A DNA stretch of 64,000 nucleotides from Streptomyces puniciscabiei. GTDB lineage: Bacteria > Actinomycetota > Actinomycetes > Streptomycetales > Streptomycetaceae. The position numbers were made by a program, and so were the translations under genes. The stretch lies in NCBI RefSeq assembly GCF_006715785.1, contig NZ_VFNX01000001.1:3114501-3178500 (forward strand). The letters run 5' to 3'. Below the pieces are notes generated by a model, which was given only the letters and a program-made list of their open reading frames with translations, had not been told where the DNA came from and did not search any database. Below, piece by piece: positions 1-13,816 of this stretch. The stretch's first letter is position 1, and every line of letters begins with the position of its first letter.

Positions 1-551
1 GAGCCGGTCGCCTCCGAGATGGTGCCGCCCACCGACGAGAACACGCCCATCGCGTCCAGGACCATCCACAGCACCGCCGAGGCGACGATCGTGCAGATGC
101 CGAGCGCGATGGAGAGCAGGAAGCTGACCTTCATCACCGACCACGGGTCGGCCTTGGCCACCCGCAGCCGGGCCTTGCGGGTGCGCGGTGCCGTACGCGC
201 GCCGGTGCGCGGACGGCGTACGGCGCCGGCGGGCGGCTGGGCCGGATAGGCCTGCGGCGGGTGGTACGGCCCGGAGGGCTGCTCCGGGCGCCGCTCCCCG
301 GGGAGCGGAGACGACGACTGCGCCTCGCCGGCCGCGGCGGCCGGGCCTCGGGTGTCCGTCACAGTTCCCCCCTGGGGTCCAGACGCGCCGGCGGCGTCCT
401 TCGCAGGCACCTGTACCGGCTTCAGGTTGGTCGTGTGCGGGTCGGTCGTACTCCCCGCACCCGCCCCGTGCGCGGCGGAGCCACGGCCGCCTCCGTCCGC
501 TTCCGTACCCGTGGGGGTACCGGCCGATCCGGCGCCCGTGGCTCCGCTCAC
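1..551 (-). CDS. DUF3566 domain membrane protein, 3' end beyond window
   Basis: Partial gene read leftwards off the window edge. The GTG start at 551 is preceded by a GAGGAG ribosome site about 7 bases upstream. The first ~130 residues are a low-complexity Gly/Ala/Pro/Thr segment. A basic stretch and the start of a membrane domain follow (WSVMKVSFLLSIALGI, then a second hydrophobic stretch with LWMVLDAMGVF), which is the N-terminal part of the DUF3566 family. The family lies directly downstream of gyrA in many actinobacteria, including mycobacteria. Only 18 bases separate it from the gyrA stop codon, so it is probably the last gene of a gyrB-gyrA-DUF3566 transcript. The biochemical function is unknown; location at the inner membrane is inferred from the hydrophobic segments. 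Confidence 0.85.
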   Translation of the reverse strand, partial: MSGATGAGSAGTPTGTEADGGGRGSAAHGAGAGSTTDPHTTNLKPVQVPAKDAAGASGPQGGTVTDTRGPAAAAGEAQSSSPLPGERRPEQPSGPYHPPQAYPAQPPAGAVRRPRTGARTAPRTRKARLRVAKADPWSVMKVSFLLSIALGICTIVASAVLWMVLDAMGVFSSVGGTISEATG

Positions 552-569
552 GATGACTCTCTCCTCGTG

Positions 570-3164
<2,595 letters not shown>

Positions 3165-3206
3165 TGCTGGTGAAGTTCCTTCCTGGTGCGGTCAGCTGAG
3201 ACCGAC

Positions 3207-5659
<2,453 letters not shown>

Positions 5660-6208
5660 TCACCCGTACGTATCGCCGGGCCCCGAGCTCCCGGGAGCGC
5701 GCAGCGGTCCGTAGCGGCGGGCCGGACCGCCGGGATTGAGCACCTTGATCATCCGTACGGTGCCGTGCCCGAGATCCTCGTTGAGACGGGCGACCAGCGC
5801 GGGCGCGAGGTGGCGCAGCTGGGTCGCCCAGGCCGTCGAGTCGCAACTCACGATCAGCACGCGCTCGTCCTCGTCGTAACGCTGCGGCACGCAGTGCTTC
5901 GCCAGGTCCTCACCGACGATCTGCGGCCAGCGGCCCATCACACCGCCCACCGCCGCCGGCGTCTCCCAGCCCCGCTCGGTCAGCAGCCGGTTGATCGCGG
6001 CGCCCAGCGCCATCGGATCGCGGCCGTCGGCGCGCGCGCCGGAGCGCAGCCCGCCGCCTCGCCGGGCCTGCTTCTTCTGCCGCGCCGCGTCACCACGCGC
6101 GCGTGCCTGTTCCTTCGCCGCGCGGAGCGCCACGCGCGCGAGGTCCACACCGGAGGGTTCGTTCCCGCTCTTCTGCGGGCTCGCAGGGGTGGGTTCGTCG
6201 GTGCTCAT
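5660..6208 (-). CDS. DUF721 domain protein (DciA-like)
   Basis: 182-residue protein of the DUF721 family. The conserved core is in the C-terminal half ([32 protein letters not shown], then [21 protein letters not shown]). The first ~70 residues are charged, with repeated Ala/Arg/Lys, and probably disordered. DciA, a member of this family, is the ancestral loader or operator of the replicative helicase in bacteria lacking DnaC/DnaI, and the location between recF and gyrB next to oriC fits that role. A helicase-loading function is inferred from the family. The ATG overlaps the recF stop by four bases (ATGA), implying translational coupling. Confidence 0.85.
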   Translation of the reverse strand: MSTDEPTPASPQKSGNEPSGVDLARVALRAAKEQARARGDAARQKKQARRGGGLRSGARADGRDPMALGAAINRLLTERGWETPAAVGGVMGRWPQIVGEDLAKHCVPQRYDEDERVLIVSCDSTAWATQLRHLAPALVARLNEDLGHGTVRMIKVLNPGGPARRYGPLRAPGSSGPGDTYG

Positions 6209-7326
6209 ACGCGTTCCACCGTCCCGCCGGACACGGCGAACCGCGCCCCGGCCAGTACCTGCGGTACGTCGTCGTCCACGGCGGCGGTGACCAGCACCTG
6301 CTCGCCGGGCGCGACCAGTTCGGCCAGCCGCTCCCGCCGGCGCGTGTCCAGCTCGGCGAAGACGTCGTCCAGGACCAGCACCGGCTCGTTGCCCTCGGCC
6401 CGCAGCAGGTCGTAGGAGGCCAGGCGCAGGGCGAGCGCGTAGGACCAGGACTCGCCGTGGGAGGCGTACCCCTTGGCGGGCAGCTGACCGAGTTTGAGAA
6501 TCAAATCATCACGATGAGGGCCCACGAGGGTGACGCCGCGCTCGATCTCCTGCTTGCGCGCCTCCGCCAGGGCCGCCATCAGCTGGGCGTAGAGCTCCTC
6601 GCGCGCGTGGGCCTCACCGGGCGCGGACGGCTTGTACTCCAGCGCCAGCGGCCCGCCGCCCGGGGCCAGCTGCTCGTAGGCCTTGTCGGCCAGCGGCTGC
6701 AGCGCTGCGATCAGGTCCAGCCGCTGGGCGAGCAGCTCGGCGCCCGCGCGCGCCAGATGCTGGTCCCACACGTCGAGCGTGGACAGGTCCATGGAGCGCC
6801 CGCCGTGCCGGCGCGCCAGGGCGGCCGTCTTGAGCAGGGTGTTCCGCTGCTTGAGGACCCGCTCGTAGTCGGAGCGCACCCCGGCCATGCGCGGCGACCG
6901 GGCCGTGATCAGCTCGTCGAGGAACCGCCGCCGCTCGCCCGGGTCGCCCTTGACGAGGGCGAGATCCTCCGGCGCGAACAGCACCGTCCGTACGATCCCC
7001 AGCACGTCCCTCGGTCTGACCTGCGAGGACCGGTTGATGCGGGCCCGGTTGGCCTTGCCCGGGTTCAGCTCCAGCTCGACCAGTTGCTGGCGCTCGCCCT
7101 GCCGGACCTGCGCCCGGATGACGGCCCGCTCGGCGCCCATCCGAACCAGGGGCGCGTCGGAGGCCACACGGTGGCTGCCGAGGGTGGCGAGGTATCCGAC
7201 CGCCTCCACGAGGTTGGTCTTGCCCTGCCCGTTGGGGCCGACGAAGGCGGTGACGCCCGGGTCCAGCGGCACCTCGGCCCGGGCGTACGAGCGGAAGTCG
7301 GCCAGCGAAAGGTGCGTGACGTGCAT
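6205..7326 (-). CDS. recF: DNA replication and repair protein RecF
   Basis: 373-residue SMC-like ATPase that helps RecOR load RecA at gapped DNA. The Walker A is near the N-terminus ([19 protein letters not shown]), the ABC-type signature appears as [16 protein letters not shown], and the Walker B is [13 protein letters not shown] with the D-loop following. It lies in the conserved recF position between dnaN and gyrB, although here a 6-phosphogluconate dehydrogenase gene intervenes, as in other streptomycetes. The start ATG is at 7326 ([14 protein letters not shown]). The C-terminus overlaps the DUF721 start. Confidence 0.97.
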   Translation of the reverse strand: MHVTHLSLADFRSYARAEVPLDPGVTAFVGPNGQGKTNLVEAVGYLATLGSHRVASDAPLVRMGAERAVIRAQVRQGERQQLVELELNPGKANRARINRSSQVRPRDVLGIVRTVLFAPEDLALVKGDPGERRRFLDELITARSPRMAGVRSDYERVLKQRNTLLKTAALARRHGGRSMDLSTLDVWDQHLARAGAELLAQRLDLIAALQPLADKAYEQLAPGGGPLALEYKPSAPGEAHAREELYAQLMAALAEARKQEIERGVTLVGPHRDDLILKLGQLPAKGYASHGESWSYALALRLASYDLLRAEGNEPVLVLDDVFAELDTRRRERLAELVAPGEQVLVTAAVDDDVPQVLAGARFAVSGGTVERV

Positions 7327-7429
7327 GGTCGTTTCGCCGGCCTTCCCCAGAGTGCTGATCGACTGTGGATCACGGGGCTCGCGGGAGCGGCCCCGTGGAT
7401 CTCTGTGGATCCCTAGGGATCCCTGTGGA

Positions 7430-8305
7430 TTACTTCTTCTCCACGGCGTGACCGCCGAACTGGTTGCGCAGCGCGGCGATCATCTTCATCTGCGGCGAGT
7501 CCTCCTGGCGGGAGGAGAACCGCGCGAACAGCGACGCGGTGATCGCCGGCAGCGGCACCGCGTTGTCGATCGCGGCCTCCACAGTCCAGCGTCCCTCACC
7601 GGAGTCCTGTGCATGACCGCGCAGACCCTCCAGGTGCTCGTCGTCGTCCAGCGCGTTGACCGCGAGGTCGAGCAGCCAGGAGCGGATGACGGTGCCCTCC
7701 TGCCAGGAGCGGAAGACCTCGCGGACGTTGTCCACGGAGTCGACCTTCTCCAGCAGCTCCCAGCCCTCGGCGTAGGCCTGCATCATCGCGTACTCGATAC
7801 CGTTGTGGACCATCTTCGCGAAGTGGCCCGCGCCGACCTTGCCGGCGTGCACCGAGCCGAAGTCGCCCTCCGGCTTCAGCGCGTCGAAGACCGGCTGCAC
7901 CTTGGCGACGTTCTCGGCGTCGCCGCCGTACATCAGCGCGTACCCGTTCTCCAGGCCCCAGACGCCGCCGGAGACACCGCAGTCGACGAAGCCTATGCCC
8001 TTGGCGGCCAGCTCCCGGGCGTGCCTCTCGTCATCGGTCCACCGGGAGTTGCCGCCGTCCACGACCACGTCACCGGGCTCCAGCAGCTCGGCCAGCTGGT
8101 CGATGGTCGTCTGGGTGGGCTCGCCCGCCGGGACCATCACCCAGACCACGCGCGGCCCGCTGAGCTTGCCCACAAGCTCTTCCAGGCTGTGGACATCCGC
8201 GAGGTCCGCGTTGCGGTCGTATCCGATGACGGTGTGGCCCGCGCGGCGGATCCGCTCGCGCATGTTGCCGCCCATCTTGCCGAGGCCGACGAGACCGAGC
8301 TCCAT
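7430..8305 (-). CDS. gnd: 6-phosphogluconate dehydrogenase, short decarboxylating form
   Basis: 291-residue enzyme of the short (about 300 aa) 6-phosphogluconate dehydrogenase class, converting 6-phosphogluconate to ribulose 5-phosphate plus CO2. The N-terminal Rossmann motif is [12 protein letters not shown], and the substrate region includes [30 protein letters not shown] and the catalytic [19 protein letters not shown] (Lys and Asn conserved). Its position between dnaN and recF is a recurrent actinomycete arrangement with no obvious replication role. The start ATG has AAGGAA upstream. Cofactor preference (NAD or NADP) cannot be settled by eye. Confidence 0.93.
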   Translation of the reverse strand: MELGLVGLGKMGGNMRERIRRAGHTVIGYDRNADLADVHSLEELVGKLSGPRVVWVMVPAGEPTQTTIDQLAELLEPGDVVVDGGNSRWTDDERHARELAAKGIGFVDCGVSGGVWGLENGYALMYGGDAENVAKVQPVFDALKPEGDFGSVHAGKVGAGHFAKMVHNGIEYAMMQAYAEGWELLEKVDSVDNVREVFRSWQEGTVIRSWLLDLAVNALDDDEHLEGLRGHAQDSGEGRWTVEAAIDNAVPLPAITASLFARFSSRQEDSPQMKMIAALRNQFGGHAVEKK

Positions 8306-8380
8306 CAGTTGTGTTCCTTAGGTCGCTGTGTGGCGTGACAGGCACCTTGGTGCCGGGCCGAGCCTAGTCGCGACCCTTCG

Positions 8381-8491
8381 TGCACAGCTGTGGGCATACG
8401 CGCTCACCTGCGGAAACTCGCGCGCCGCAACCCCGCCGTCCACCAGCACCGGGGGCTCCACAGGAGCACCCGGCACCATGCACAGCTGTGG
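8381..8491. repeat. Duplicated palindromic 13-mer between gnd and dnaN
   Basis: The 13-mer TGCACAGCTGTGG occurs at 8381-8393 and again at 8479-8491, and its core CACAGCTGTG is a perfect 10-base palindrome. Both copies end in TGTGG, so they partly resemble DnaA boxes; the second reads TGTGGAAAA across 8487-8495. The pair brackets most of the 193-base gap between the gnd start and the dnaN stop. Function unknown. Confidence 0.6.
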
Positions 8492-8498
8492 AAAACCG

Positions 8499-9629
8499 TC
8501 AGCCGCTGAGCCGCACCGGCATGATCAGGTACTTGTACGCGTCGTCGGCCTCGGCATCCACCGCCGGCTTCCCGCTGAGCAGCGCCGGCTTCGTGGACGT
8601 CGTGAACGACAGCTGGGCCACCGGGGAGTCGATCGCGCTCAGACCGTCGAGCAGGAACGTCGGGTTGAAGGCGATGGAGATGTCGTCGCCGTCCAGCTGG
8701 GCGTCGACCCTTTCCACAGCCTGTGCGTCGTCGCTGGACCCGGCCTCCAGGATCAGCACACCCTGCTCGAAGCTCAGCCGCACCGGGGTGTTCCGCTCGG
8801 CCACCAGCGCCACACGCTTGACGGCCTCCACGAAGGGCGCGGTCTCGATCACGGCGACCGTGTTGAACTCGGTCGGGAACAGCGTGCGGTACTTCGGCAG
8901 GTCGCCCTCGAGCAGACGCGTGGTCGTACGACGCCCGGCGCCCTCGAAACCGATCAGGCCCTCGCCCGCGCCCGAGCCGGACAGCGCCAGCGTCACGCTG
9001 TCACCGGCACCGAGCGACTTGGCGGTGTCCAGGAGGGTCTTGGCAGGCACCAGGGCGACCGCGGAAGCGTCCGGGTTCTCCGGCTTCCACAGGAACTCGC
9101 GGACGGCGAAGCGGTAGCGGTCGGTGGAGGCCAGGGTGACCGTGTCGCCCTCGATCTCGATGCGCACACCGGTGAGGACGGGCAGCGTGTCGTCACGGCC
9201 GGCGGCGATGGCCACCTGGGACACGGCGGCCGCGAAGACCTCGCCGGGGACGGTGCCGGTCGCGTTCGGCATCTGCGGCAGCGCCGGGTACTCCTCCACA
9301 GGCAGGGTGTGCAGGGTGAACCGGGAGGACCCACAGACCACGGTCGCCCGTACACCGTCTGTGGAAATCTCCACCGGCCGGTTGGGCAGAGCGCGGGAGA
9401 TGTCGGCGAGCAGCCGGCCGGAGACGAGGACGGTGCCCTCCTCCTCGACTTCGGCTTCCACGGACACGCGCGCCGAGACCTCGTAGTCGAAGCTCGACAG
9501 GCTCAGCTGGCCGTCCTCGGCCTTGAGGAGGAGGCCGGCGAGGACAGGCGCCGGCGGACGGGCCGGGAGGCTGCGTGCCGCCCACGCCACTGCCTCCGCG
9601 AGTACGTCGCGTTCCACCCGGATCTTCAC
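8499..9629 (-). CDS. dnaN: DNA polymerase III sliding clamp (beta subunit)
   Basis: 376-residue clamp that tethers polymerase III to DNA. It begins MKIRVERDVLAEAVAWAARS and shows the three repeated clamp domains of about 120 residues each (for example PAPVLAGLLLKAEDGQLSLSSFDYE in domain 1, RDDTLPVLTGVRIE in domain 2, and the C-terminal KYLIMPVRLSG, typical of the clamp end). It is transcribed away from oriC, which lies immediately upstream, so its promoter must overlap the origin. Confidence 0.98.
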   Translation of the reverse strand: MKIRVERDVLAEAVAWAARSLPARPPAPVLAGLLLKAEDGQLSLSSFDYEVSARVSVEAEVEEEGTVLVSGRLLADISRALPNRPVEISTDGVRATVVCGSSRFTLHTLPVEEYPALPQMPNATGTVPGEVFAAAVSQVAIAAGRDDTLPVLTGVRIEIEGDTVTLASTDRYRFAVREFLWKPENPDASAVALVPAKTLLDTAKSLGAGDSVTLALSGSGAGEGLIGFEGAGRRTTTRLLEGDLPKYRTLFPTEFNTVAVIETAPFVEAVKRVALVAERNTPVRLSFEQGVLILEAGSSDDAQAVERVDAQLDGDDISIAFNPTFLLDGLSAIDSPVAQLSFTTSTKPALLSGKPAVDAEADDAYKYLIMPVRLSG

Positions 9630-9784
9630 CGTAAGCCGCCTCCTGCTGTTGCTACTGAGTCCTCCGACTCGGTGTCACCGCCCACTGCGGAGGGAAGGAC
9701 ACCGGGGACCAGTCTGACGCACCGCACTGACAGTAGGTGCCTGTCGGGGTCAAGTCGCTCCGGGAGGCAGCCGGGCGCGAGACA

Positions 9785-10362
9785 GCGAGTTGTGCACAGG
9801 CCCCGCTTCAAAACGATTGCCGAGCTTTCTCTAGTCGGGAGTAGTAGTAGGGCCTGTGGATACCGTGGATAACCCCGTTTGCCCAGCTCAGGGCCAAGAT
9901 TTTGTCCACCGGGCCTGTGGGTGGTGGCGGTGGACAACCGGGGGCATCTGTGGAGAACGGAAAGTTCTGCACACCCCGCCCACAGCCTGAAGGCAGTTCT
10001 CCCCAGCTGTGTCCCCAGGTTTACCCACGTTTCCCACACCCCAATCCGGCACCTTCGTGTGACGCCTTTCACTCGAGGAGGTGAGCGGGTGGGGCGCGTT
10101 GCCGAACAGTGGACAGCCATGTGGAGAAGCCGGGGTTCACTGGGGACAACCGCCGTGGGCCTGTGGGTCGTCAGTGGAAAACTTCATGCACAGCCTGTGG
10201 ATCTTGCCTTCGTCCACAGTCTGTGGAGATCGTTCGTCCACGATTCCACAGGCGACTGAGCTGGGCGGACGCCGTATGAACGGGCTCCCTGTGGACGCCG
10301 TTCGGGACAACTCCACAGTCCCCAGGATGTGGACGGAAGAAACCCAGCGAATCTGTGGAGAG
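9785..10362. other. oriC: Chromosomal replication origin oriC
   Basis: The 883-base gap between dnaN and dnaA (9630-10512) carries no gene but many DnaA-box-like 9-mers. Perfect matches to (T/C)(T/C)(G/A/C)TCCACA on either strand: 9949-9957, 10120-10128, 10210-10218, 10328-10336, 10354-10362. One-mismatch copies: 9790-9798 (TTGTGCACA), 9855-9863, 9864-9872, 9902-9910 (TTGTCCACC), 9929-9937, 10108-10116, 10222-10230, 10234-10242, 10290-10298. They face both ways with short spacing, as in other Streptomyces origins, which bind DnaA cooperatively at about 19 boxes and lack the AT-rich 13-mers of E. coli. The clusters are 9855-9957 and 10108-10362. Confidence 0.95.
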
Positions 10363-10444
10363 TGGCCGTAACCAGGCGCGGAATCGAACAGTCGGTGACA
10401 GCCGTCGTGGCCGCGGACCGAGCACCGCGGGCAGCCCATGACGA

Positions 10445-10480
10445 AGGGCGCCCCCGGGACACGTGTCCCGAAGGCGCCCT
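10445..10480 (-). terminator. dnaA terminator hairpin
   Basis: Nested inverted repeat just after the dnaA stop: outer arms AGGGCGCC (10445-10452) and GGCGCCCT (10473-10480), inner perfect palindrome CGGGACACGTGTCCCG (10455-10470). It is placed to end dnaA transcripts before they enter oriC. No U-tract follows, which is normal for Streptomyces terminators. Confidence 0.75.
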
Positions 10481-10512
10481 CTGCGCAGGCGTACGACCGG
10501 CGTCAGCCGCCG

Positions 10513-12516
10513 TCAGCCGTTCTTGATCCGGTTCGTCAGCTCGGTCACCTGGTTGTAGATCGACCGGCGCTCGGCCATGAGCGCACGGATCTTGCGGTCG
10601 GCGTGCATGACGGTCGTATGGTCGCGCCCGCCGAACTGCGCCCCGATCTTCGGCAGCGACAGGTCCGTCAGCTCCCGGCACAGATACATGGCGATCTGCC
10701 GGGCCGTGACCAGCGCGCGGCCGCGCGAGGTGCCGCACAGGTCGTCCACCGTCAGCCCGAAGTAGTCGGCGGTGGCCGCCATGATCGCCGTGGCCGTGAT
10801 CTCCGGCGCGCTGTCCTCGCCACCGGGGATCAGGTCCTTCAGCACGATCTCGGTCAGGCCGAGGTCGACCGGCTGGCGGTTGAGCGAGGCGAACGCGGTC
10901 ACCCGGATCAGCGCGCCCTCCAGCTCACGGATGTTCCGCGAGATCCGCGAGGCGATGAACTCCAGTACCTCCGGCGGAGCGTTGAGCTGCTCCTGAACCG
11001 CCTTCTTGCGCAGGATCGCGATGCGCGTCTCCAGCTCGGGCGGCTGGACGTCGGTGATCAGACCCCACTCGAAACGGTTCCGCAGGCGGTCCTCCAGGGT
11101 GACCAGCTGCTTGGGCGGCCGGTCGCTGGACAGCACGATCTGCTTGTTCGCGTTGTGGAGCGTGTTGAAGGTGTGGAAGAACTCCTCCTGCGTCGACTCC
11201 TTGTCCGCGAGGAACTGGATGTCGTCGACGAGCAGGATGTCCATCTCCCGGTAGCGCTTGCGGAAGCTGTCGCCCTTGCCGTCGCGGATGGAGTTGATGA
11301 ACTCGTTGGTGAACTCCTCCGAGCTCACGTACCGCACGCGCGTGCCCGGGTAGAGGCTGCGCGCGTAGTGCCCGATGGCGTGCAACAGATGCGTCTTGCC
11401 GAGCCCCGACTCGCCGTAGATGAAAAGGGGGTTGTAGGCCTTCGCCGGTGCCTCGGCGACGGCGACCGCGGCCGCGTGCGCGAAGCGGTTGGAGGCCCCG
11501 ATGACGAAGGTGTCGAAGAGGTACTTCGGGTTCAGCCGTGCCGTCGGCTCGCCGGGACCGCTGGCCGGCGCGGGCTGTGCGGCCAGCGGGCCGGGAGCGC
11601 CGGTCGAGGGCAGGTCCGGCCGGCCGGGGCCGCCGCGGTGTGCCGGGCCGCCGACCGCCGGCTGCTCGGGCAGCTCACGGCGGACGGGGTCGCGCTGGTC
11701 GTACTCGGTGCGGGACGGGTCGTACTCGGAGCGCGCGGAGTCGTAGTCGGCGCGCGGGCCGTCGTACTCGCCGCGCTGCTGCTCGTACGACGGACGGTCC
11801 ATGCCCTGCGAGCGGTAGTCCGGGGACGGCGAGCCGTAGCTGTCGGGGCCGGAGCCGTAACCCTCGGGTCCGGAGCCGTAGGCGTCCTGGGACGACGGCG
11901 ACGCGTACGGGTCGCGCTCGGGGAAGCCGAGCCGCGGCTGCTGCCAGCCGTACTCGTCCTGCGTGGGCCGCGGCCAGGTGCCGGGCTCGCGGCGCTGGTA
12001 CTCGGAGGGGTACGCCGGGCGTACGACGGGGAGCTGGTCCGCGCGGCCGGTGGGCAACTGGTCGGCGCGGTGCTGCTGCTCGACCGGCGGCTGCTCGACA
12101 GCGCGGTGGCGGCCGTAGCCCTCGTACGACCGTTCCTCGTACGAACGTTCCTCGTACGACGGGCCGGACGGCAGCTCGGGCTCCTCGTAGCGCGGTTTGG
12201 GCGGCTGCGGCACCGGCGCCGCCGGAGCCGGCGGCTCGCCCGCGGAGTCGTCCACGGTGATCGCGATACGGATGGGGCGGCCGCACTCGCGGCTCAGCGT
12301 CTCGCTGACGACCGGTGCGAGACGGCCCTCCAGTACGCCCTTCGCGAATTCGTTCGGTACGGCGAGCAGAGCGGTGTCCGCGACCAGCGCGAGCGGCTGG
12401 CAGCGGCGGATCCAGTGCTCGTCCTTCGCCTCGACACCCTGTCCGCGGCCCTCACCGAGGAGCTGTTCGAGTACTCGCGGCCACACTGCGGCAAGATCGG
12501 CGGGTACGTCAGCCAC
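10513..12516 (-). CDS. dnaA: Chromosomal replication initiator DnaA
   Basis: 667-residue initiator, much longer than E. coli DnaA (467) because domain II is a very long linker. The GTG start at 12516 has GAGAGAG upstream. Domain I is at 1-90 ([13 protein letters not shown]); the acidic, Pro/Tyr/Arg-rich linker runs about 95-325 and contains SYEER repeats and [20 protein letters not shown] repeats. Domain III is AAA+ with Walker [19 protein letters not shown] and Walker [16 protein letters not shown]. Domain IV is the DNA-binding helix-turn-helix with the signature [25 protein letters not shown] and [11 protein letters not shown]. It binds oriC immediately downstream of its own gene and probably autoregulates through boxes in its promoter (12674-12694). 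Confidence 0.98.
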   Translation of the reverse strand: MADVPADLAAVWPRVLEQLLGEGRGQGVEAKDEHWIRRCQPLALVADTALLAVPNEFAKGVLEGRLAPVVSETLSRECGRPIRIAITVDDSAGEPPAPAAPVPQPPKPRYEEPELPSGPSYEERSYEERSYEGYGRHRAVEQPPVEQQHRADQLPTGRADQLPVVRPAYPSEYQRREPGTWPRPTQDEYGWQQPRLGFPERDPYASPSSQDAYGSGPEGYGSGPDSYGSPSPDYRSQGMDRPSYEQQRGEYDGPRADYDSARSEYDPSRTEYDQRDPVRRELPEQPAVGGPAHRGGPGRPDLPSTGAPGPLAAQPAPASGPGEPTARLNPKYLFDTFVIGASNRFAHAAAVAVAEAPAKAYNPLFIYGESGLGKTHLLHAIGHYARSLYPGTRVRYVSSEEFTNEFINSIRDGKGDSFRKRYREMDILLVDDIQFLADKESTQEEFFHTFNTLHNANKQIVLSSDRPPKQLVTLEDRLRNRFEWGLITDVQPPELETRIAILRKKAVQEQLNAPPEVLEFIASRISRNIRELEGALIRVTAFASLNRQPVDLGLTEIVLKDLIPGGEDSAPEITATAIMAATADYFGLTVDDLCGTSRGRALVTARQIAMYLCRELTDLSLPKIGAQFGGRDHTTVMHADRKIRALMAERRSIYNQVTELTNRIKNG
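12121..12158 (-). repeat. Tandem repeat coding SYEER in the DnaA linker
   Basis: A roughly 15-base unit (CTCGTACGAACGTTC) recurs here in the dnaA reading frame, giving successive [12 protein letters not shown] in domain II. A looser repeat coding (Y)GSGP lies at about 11829-11883. Such in-frame repeats in a disordered linker can expand or contract without breaking the protein. Confidence 0.7.
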
Positions 12517-12639
12517 AGGGCACGCTCTCTCACAGGTCCCACGAACGTGTGATCGCGGGACGGGTCGGGGGGTACTTCGGGTGGTCGGTGGGTCAAACCC
12601 GCCGGGGCGGGGGACAAAAGAACGAATCGGAGTTCAGCC

Positions 12640-12669
12640 ACGGTAGTCAGCGCGGCGGGTGCGGTTCAA
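12640..12669 (-). promoter_or_regulatory. Probable dnaA promoter
   Basis: On the minus strand, TTGAAC (12669-12664) and TACCGT (12645-12640) are separated by exactly 18 bases, a good fit to the Streptomyces vegetative sigma consensus. It lies about 125 bases upstream of the dnaA GTG and immediately downstream of two DnaA boxes. The transcription start has not been measured here. Confidence 0.65.
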
Positions 12670-12673
12670 GTTG

Positions 12674-12694
12674 TTGTCCCCAGCCTGTGGATAG
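12674..12694. promoter_or_regulatory. Pair of facing DnaA boxes at the dnaA promoter
   Basis: TTGTCCCCA (12674-12682, one mismatch) and TGTGGATAG (12686-12694; CTATCCACA on the other strand, a full match to the relaxed consensus) face one another three bases apart, just upstream of the dnaA -35 element. Two DnaA boxes at the dnaA promoter are known in S. lividans/S. coelicolor and mediate autorepression. They also lie close to the rpmH promoter. Confidence 0.75.
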
Positions 12695-12715
12695 TGTCTC
12701 TCCGCGCCCCCCGGT

Positions 12716-12745
12716 TTGACCGGATGCCGCAGCCCCGCGTACCGT
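12716..12745 (+). promoter_or_regulatory. Probable rpmH promoter
   Basis: TTGACC (12716-12721) and TACCGT (12740-12745) are separated by 18 bases, about 165 bases upstream of the rpmH start. It is divergent from the dnaA promoter, with the DnaA box pair between the two. The intervening leader up to 12911 holds no open frame that I can support. Confidence 0.6.
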
Positions 12746-12911
12746 AACCAGGTCGAGTTGTCGATGGCTGCTGCCGCCTGCCTCCGATGGGCACAGGTCA
12801 CGTCAGGTGATCGGGAAGCGGTGCACTCGGGCGTGACGCGAGCTACTCGTGGGCGCACGGTGACAGCCAAGACGGCACCCGCCACTACCGATTTCTTTCT
12901 GGAGCCCCCGA

Positions 12912-13049
12912 GTGAGCAAGCGCACCTTCCAGCCGAACAACCGTCGTCGCGCGAAGACCCACGGCTTCCGGCTGCGTATGCGCACCCGTGCCGGCCGCGC
13001 GATTCTCGCGTCCCGCCGCAGCAAGGGTCGCGCCCGCCTGTCCGCCTGA
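12912..13049 (+). CDS. rpmH: 50S ribosomal protein L34
   Basis: 45-residue, highly basic protein starting with GTG ([19 protein letters not shown]), matching L34 over its full length (ending [15 protein letters not shown]). It is a structural component of the large ribosomal subunit. A GGAGC ribosome site precedes it. It is the first gene of the rpmH-rnpA-yidD-yidC-jag cluster and is transcribed away from dnaA, the near-universal arrangement next to bacterial origins. Confidence 0.97.
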   Translation: MSKRTFQPNNRRRAKTHGFRLRMRTRAGRAILASRRSKGRARLSA

Positions 13050-13070
13050 TCCCGATCAGGTCATGACGTC

Positions 13071-13442
13071 GTGCTGCCCACCGAGAACCGGCTGAGGCGG
13101 CGCGAGGACTTCGCGACCGCGGTCCGACGAGGTCGCCGGGCAGGACGCCCGACCCTCGTCGTCCACCTTCGTAGCGGTGCCACGGACCCGCACGCGCCTG
13201 GGGAGAGCGCTCCCCCGACGCGTGCGGGTTTCGTCGTGAGCAAGGCCGTGGGTGGAGCGGTCGTGCGCAACAAAGTGAAGCGCAGACTGCGTCATCTGAT
13301 GCGTGACCGAGTCGCCCTGTTCCCCCCCGGTAGCCTGGTAGTCGTACGAGCGCTGCCCGGAGCGGGCGACGCAGACCACGCACAGCTGGCCCGAGACCTG
13401 GATGCCGCCGTTCAGCGGCTGCTGGGAGGGGGCGCGCGATGA
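13071..13442 (+). CDS. rnpA: Ribonuclease P protein component
   Basis: 123-residue basic protein subunit of RNase P, which with the rnpB RNA matures tRNA 5' ends. The GTG start gives [23 protein letters not shown]. The conserved RNR motif region reads [19 protein letters not shown] (about 74-92). Residues 38-52 ([15 protein letters not shown]) are a small hydrophilic insert before [10 protein letters not shown]. It begins 21 bases after rpmH, and its TGA overlaps the yidD ATG by four bases. Confidence 0.96.
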   Translation: MLPTENRLRRREDFATAVRRGRRAGRPTLVVHLRSGATDPHAPGESAPPTRAGFVVSKAVGGAVVRNKVKRRLRHLMRDRVALFPPGSLVVVRALPGAGDADHAQLARDLDAAVQRLLGGGAR

Positions 13443-13813
13443 AGTACCCGCTGCTGGCTCTGATCAAGCTGTACCAGTGGACGATCAGTCCACTGCTGGG
13501 GCCGGTGTGCAAGTACTACCCGTCGTGCTCCCACTACGGCTACACGGCCATCGACCGGCACGGTGCGATCAAGGGAACGGCGCTCACCGCCTGGCGCATC
13601 CTCCGGTGCAATCCGTGGTCGCTGGGTGGTGTGGACCATGTTCCGCCGCGCAAGCGCCCGCGGTGGCACGAAATGCTGCGCAACGCTTGGCGCGCACGCA
13701 AGGCGGGGCCCTCCGCCGCCGAACCGGCCACCGAAGCGAAGCCCGAGAGTCCTTCTTCCGAGCTTCCTCCGAGCCCGGCCGCAGAGACCTCGTCCCATGC
13801 CCAAGGAGCATGA
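13439..13813 (+). CDS. yidD: Membrane protein insertion efficiency factor YidD
   Basis: 124-residue protein whose first 75 residues match YidD ([31 protein letters not shown], with three conserved Cys in [10 protein letters not shown] and [14 protein letters not shown]). The remaining ~45 residues are a low-complexity Ala/Ser/Glu tail seen in streptomycetes. It is thought to help YidC insert membrane proteins at the cytoplasmic face. The start overlaps rnpA, and the yidC start follows after 3 bases. Confidence 0.94.
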   Translation: MKYPLLALIKLYQWTISPLLGPVCKYYPSCSHYGYTAIDRHGAIKGTALTAWRILRCNPWSLGGVDHVPPRKRPRWHEMLRNAWRARKAGPSAAEPATEAKPESPSSELPPSPAAETSSHAQGA

Positions 13814-13816
13814 TTA

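Noticed and set aside
10438..12552. 704-codon frame opposite dnaA
   Set aside because: Antisense to a highly conserved gene; composition is Arg/Gly/Ala-rich, as expected from codon-position bias.
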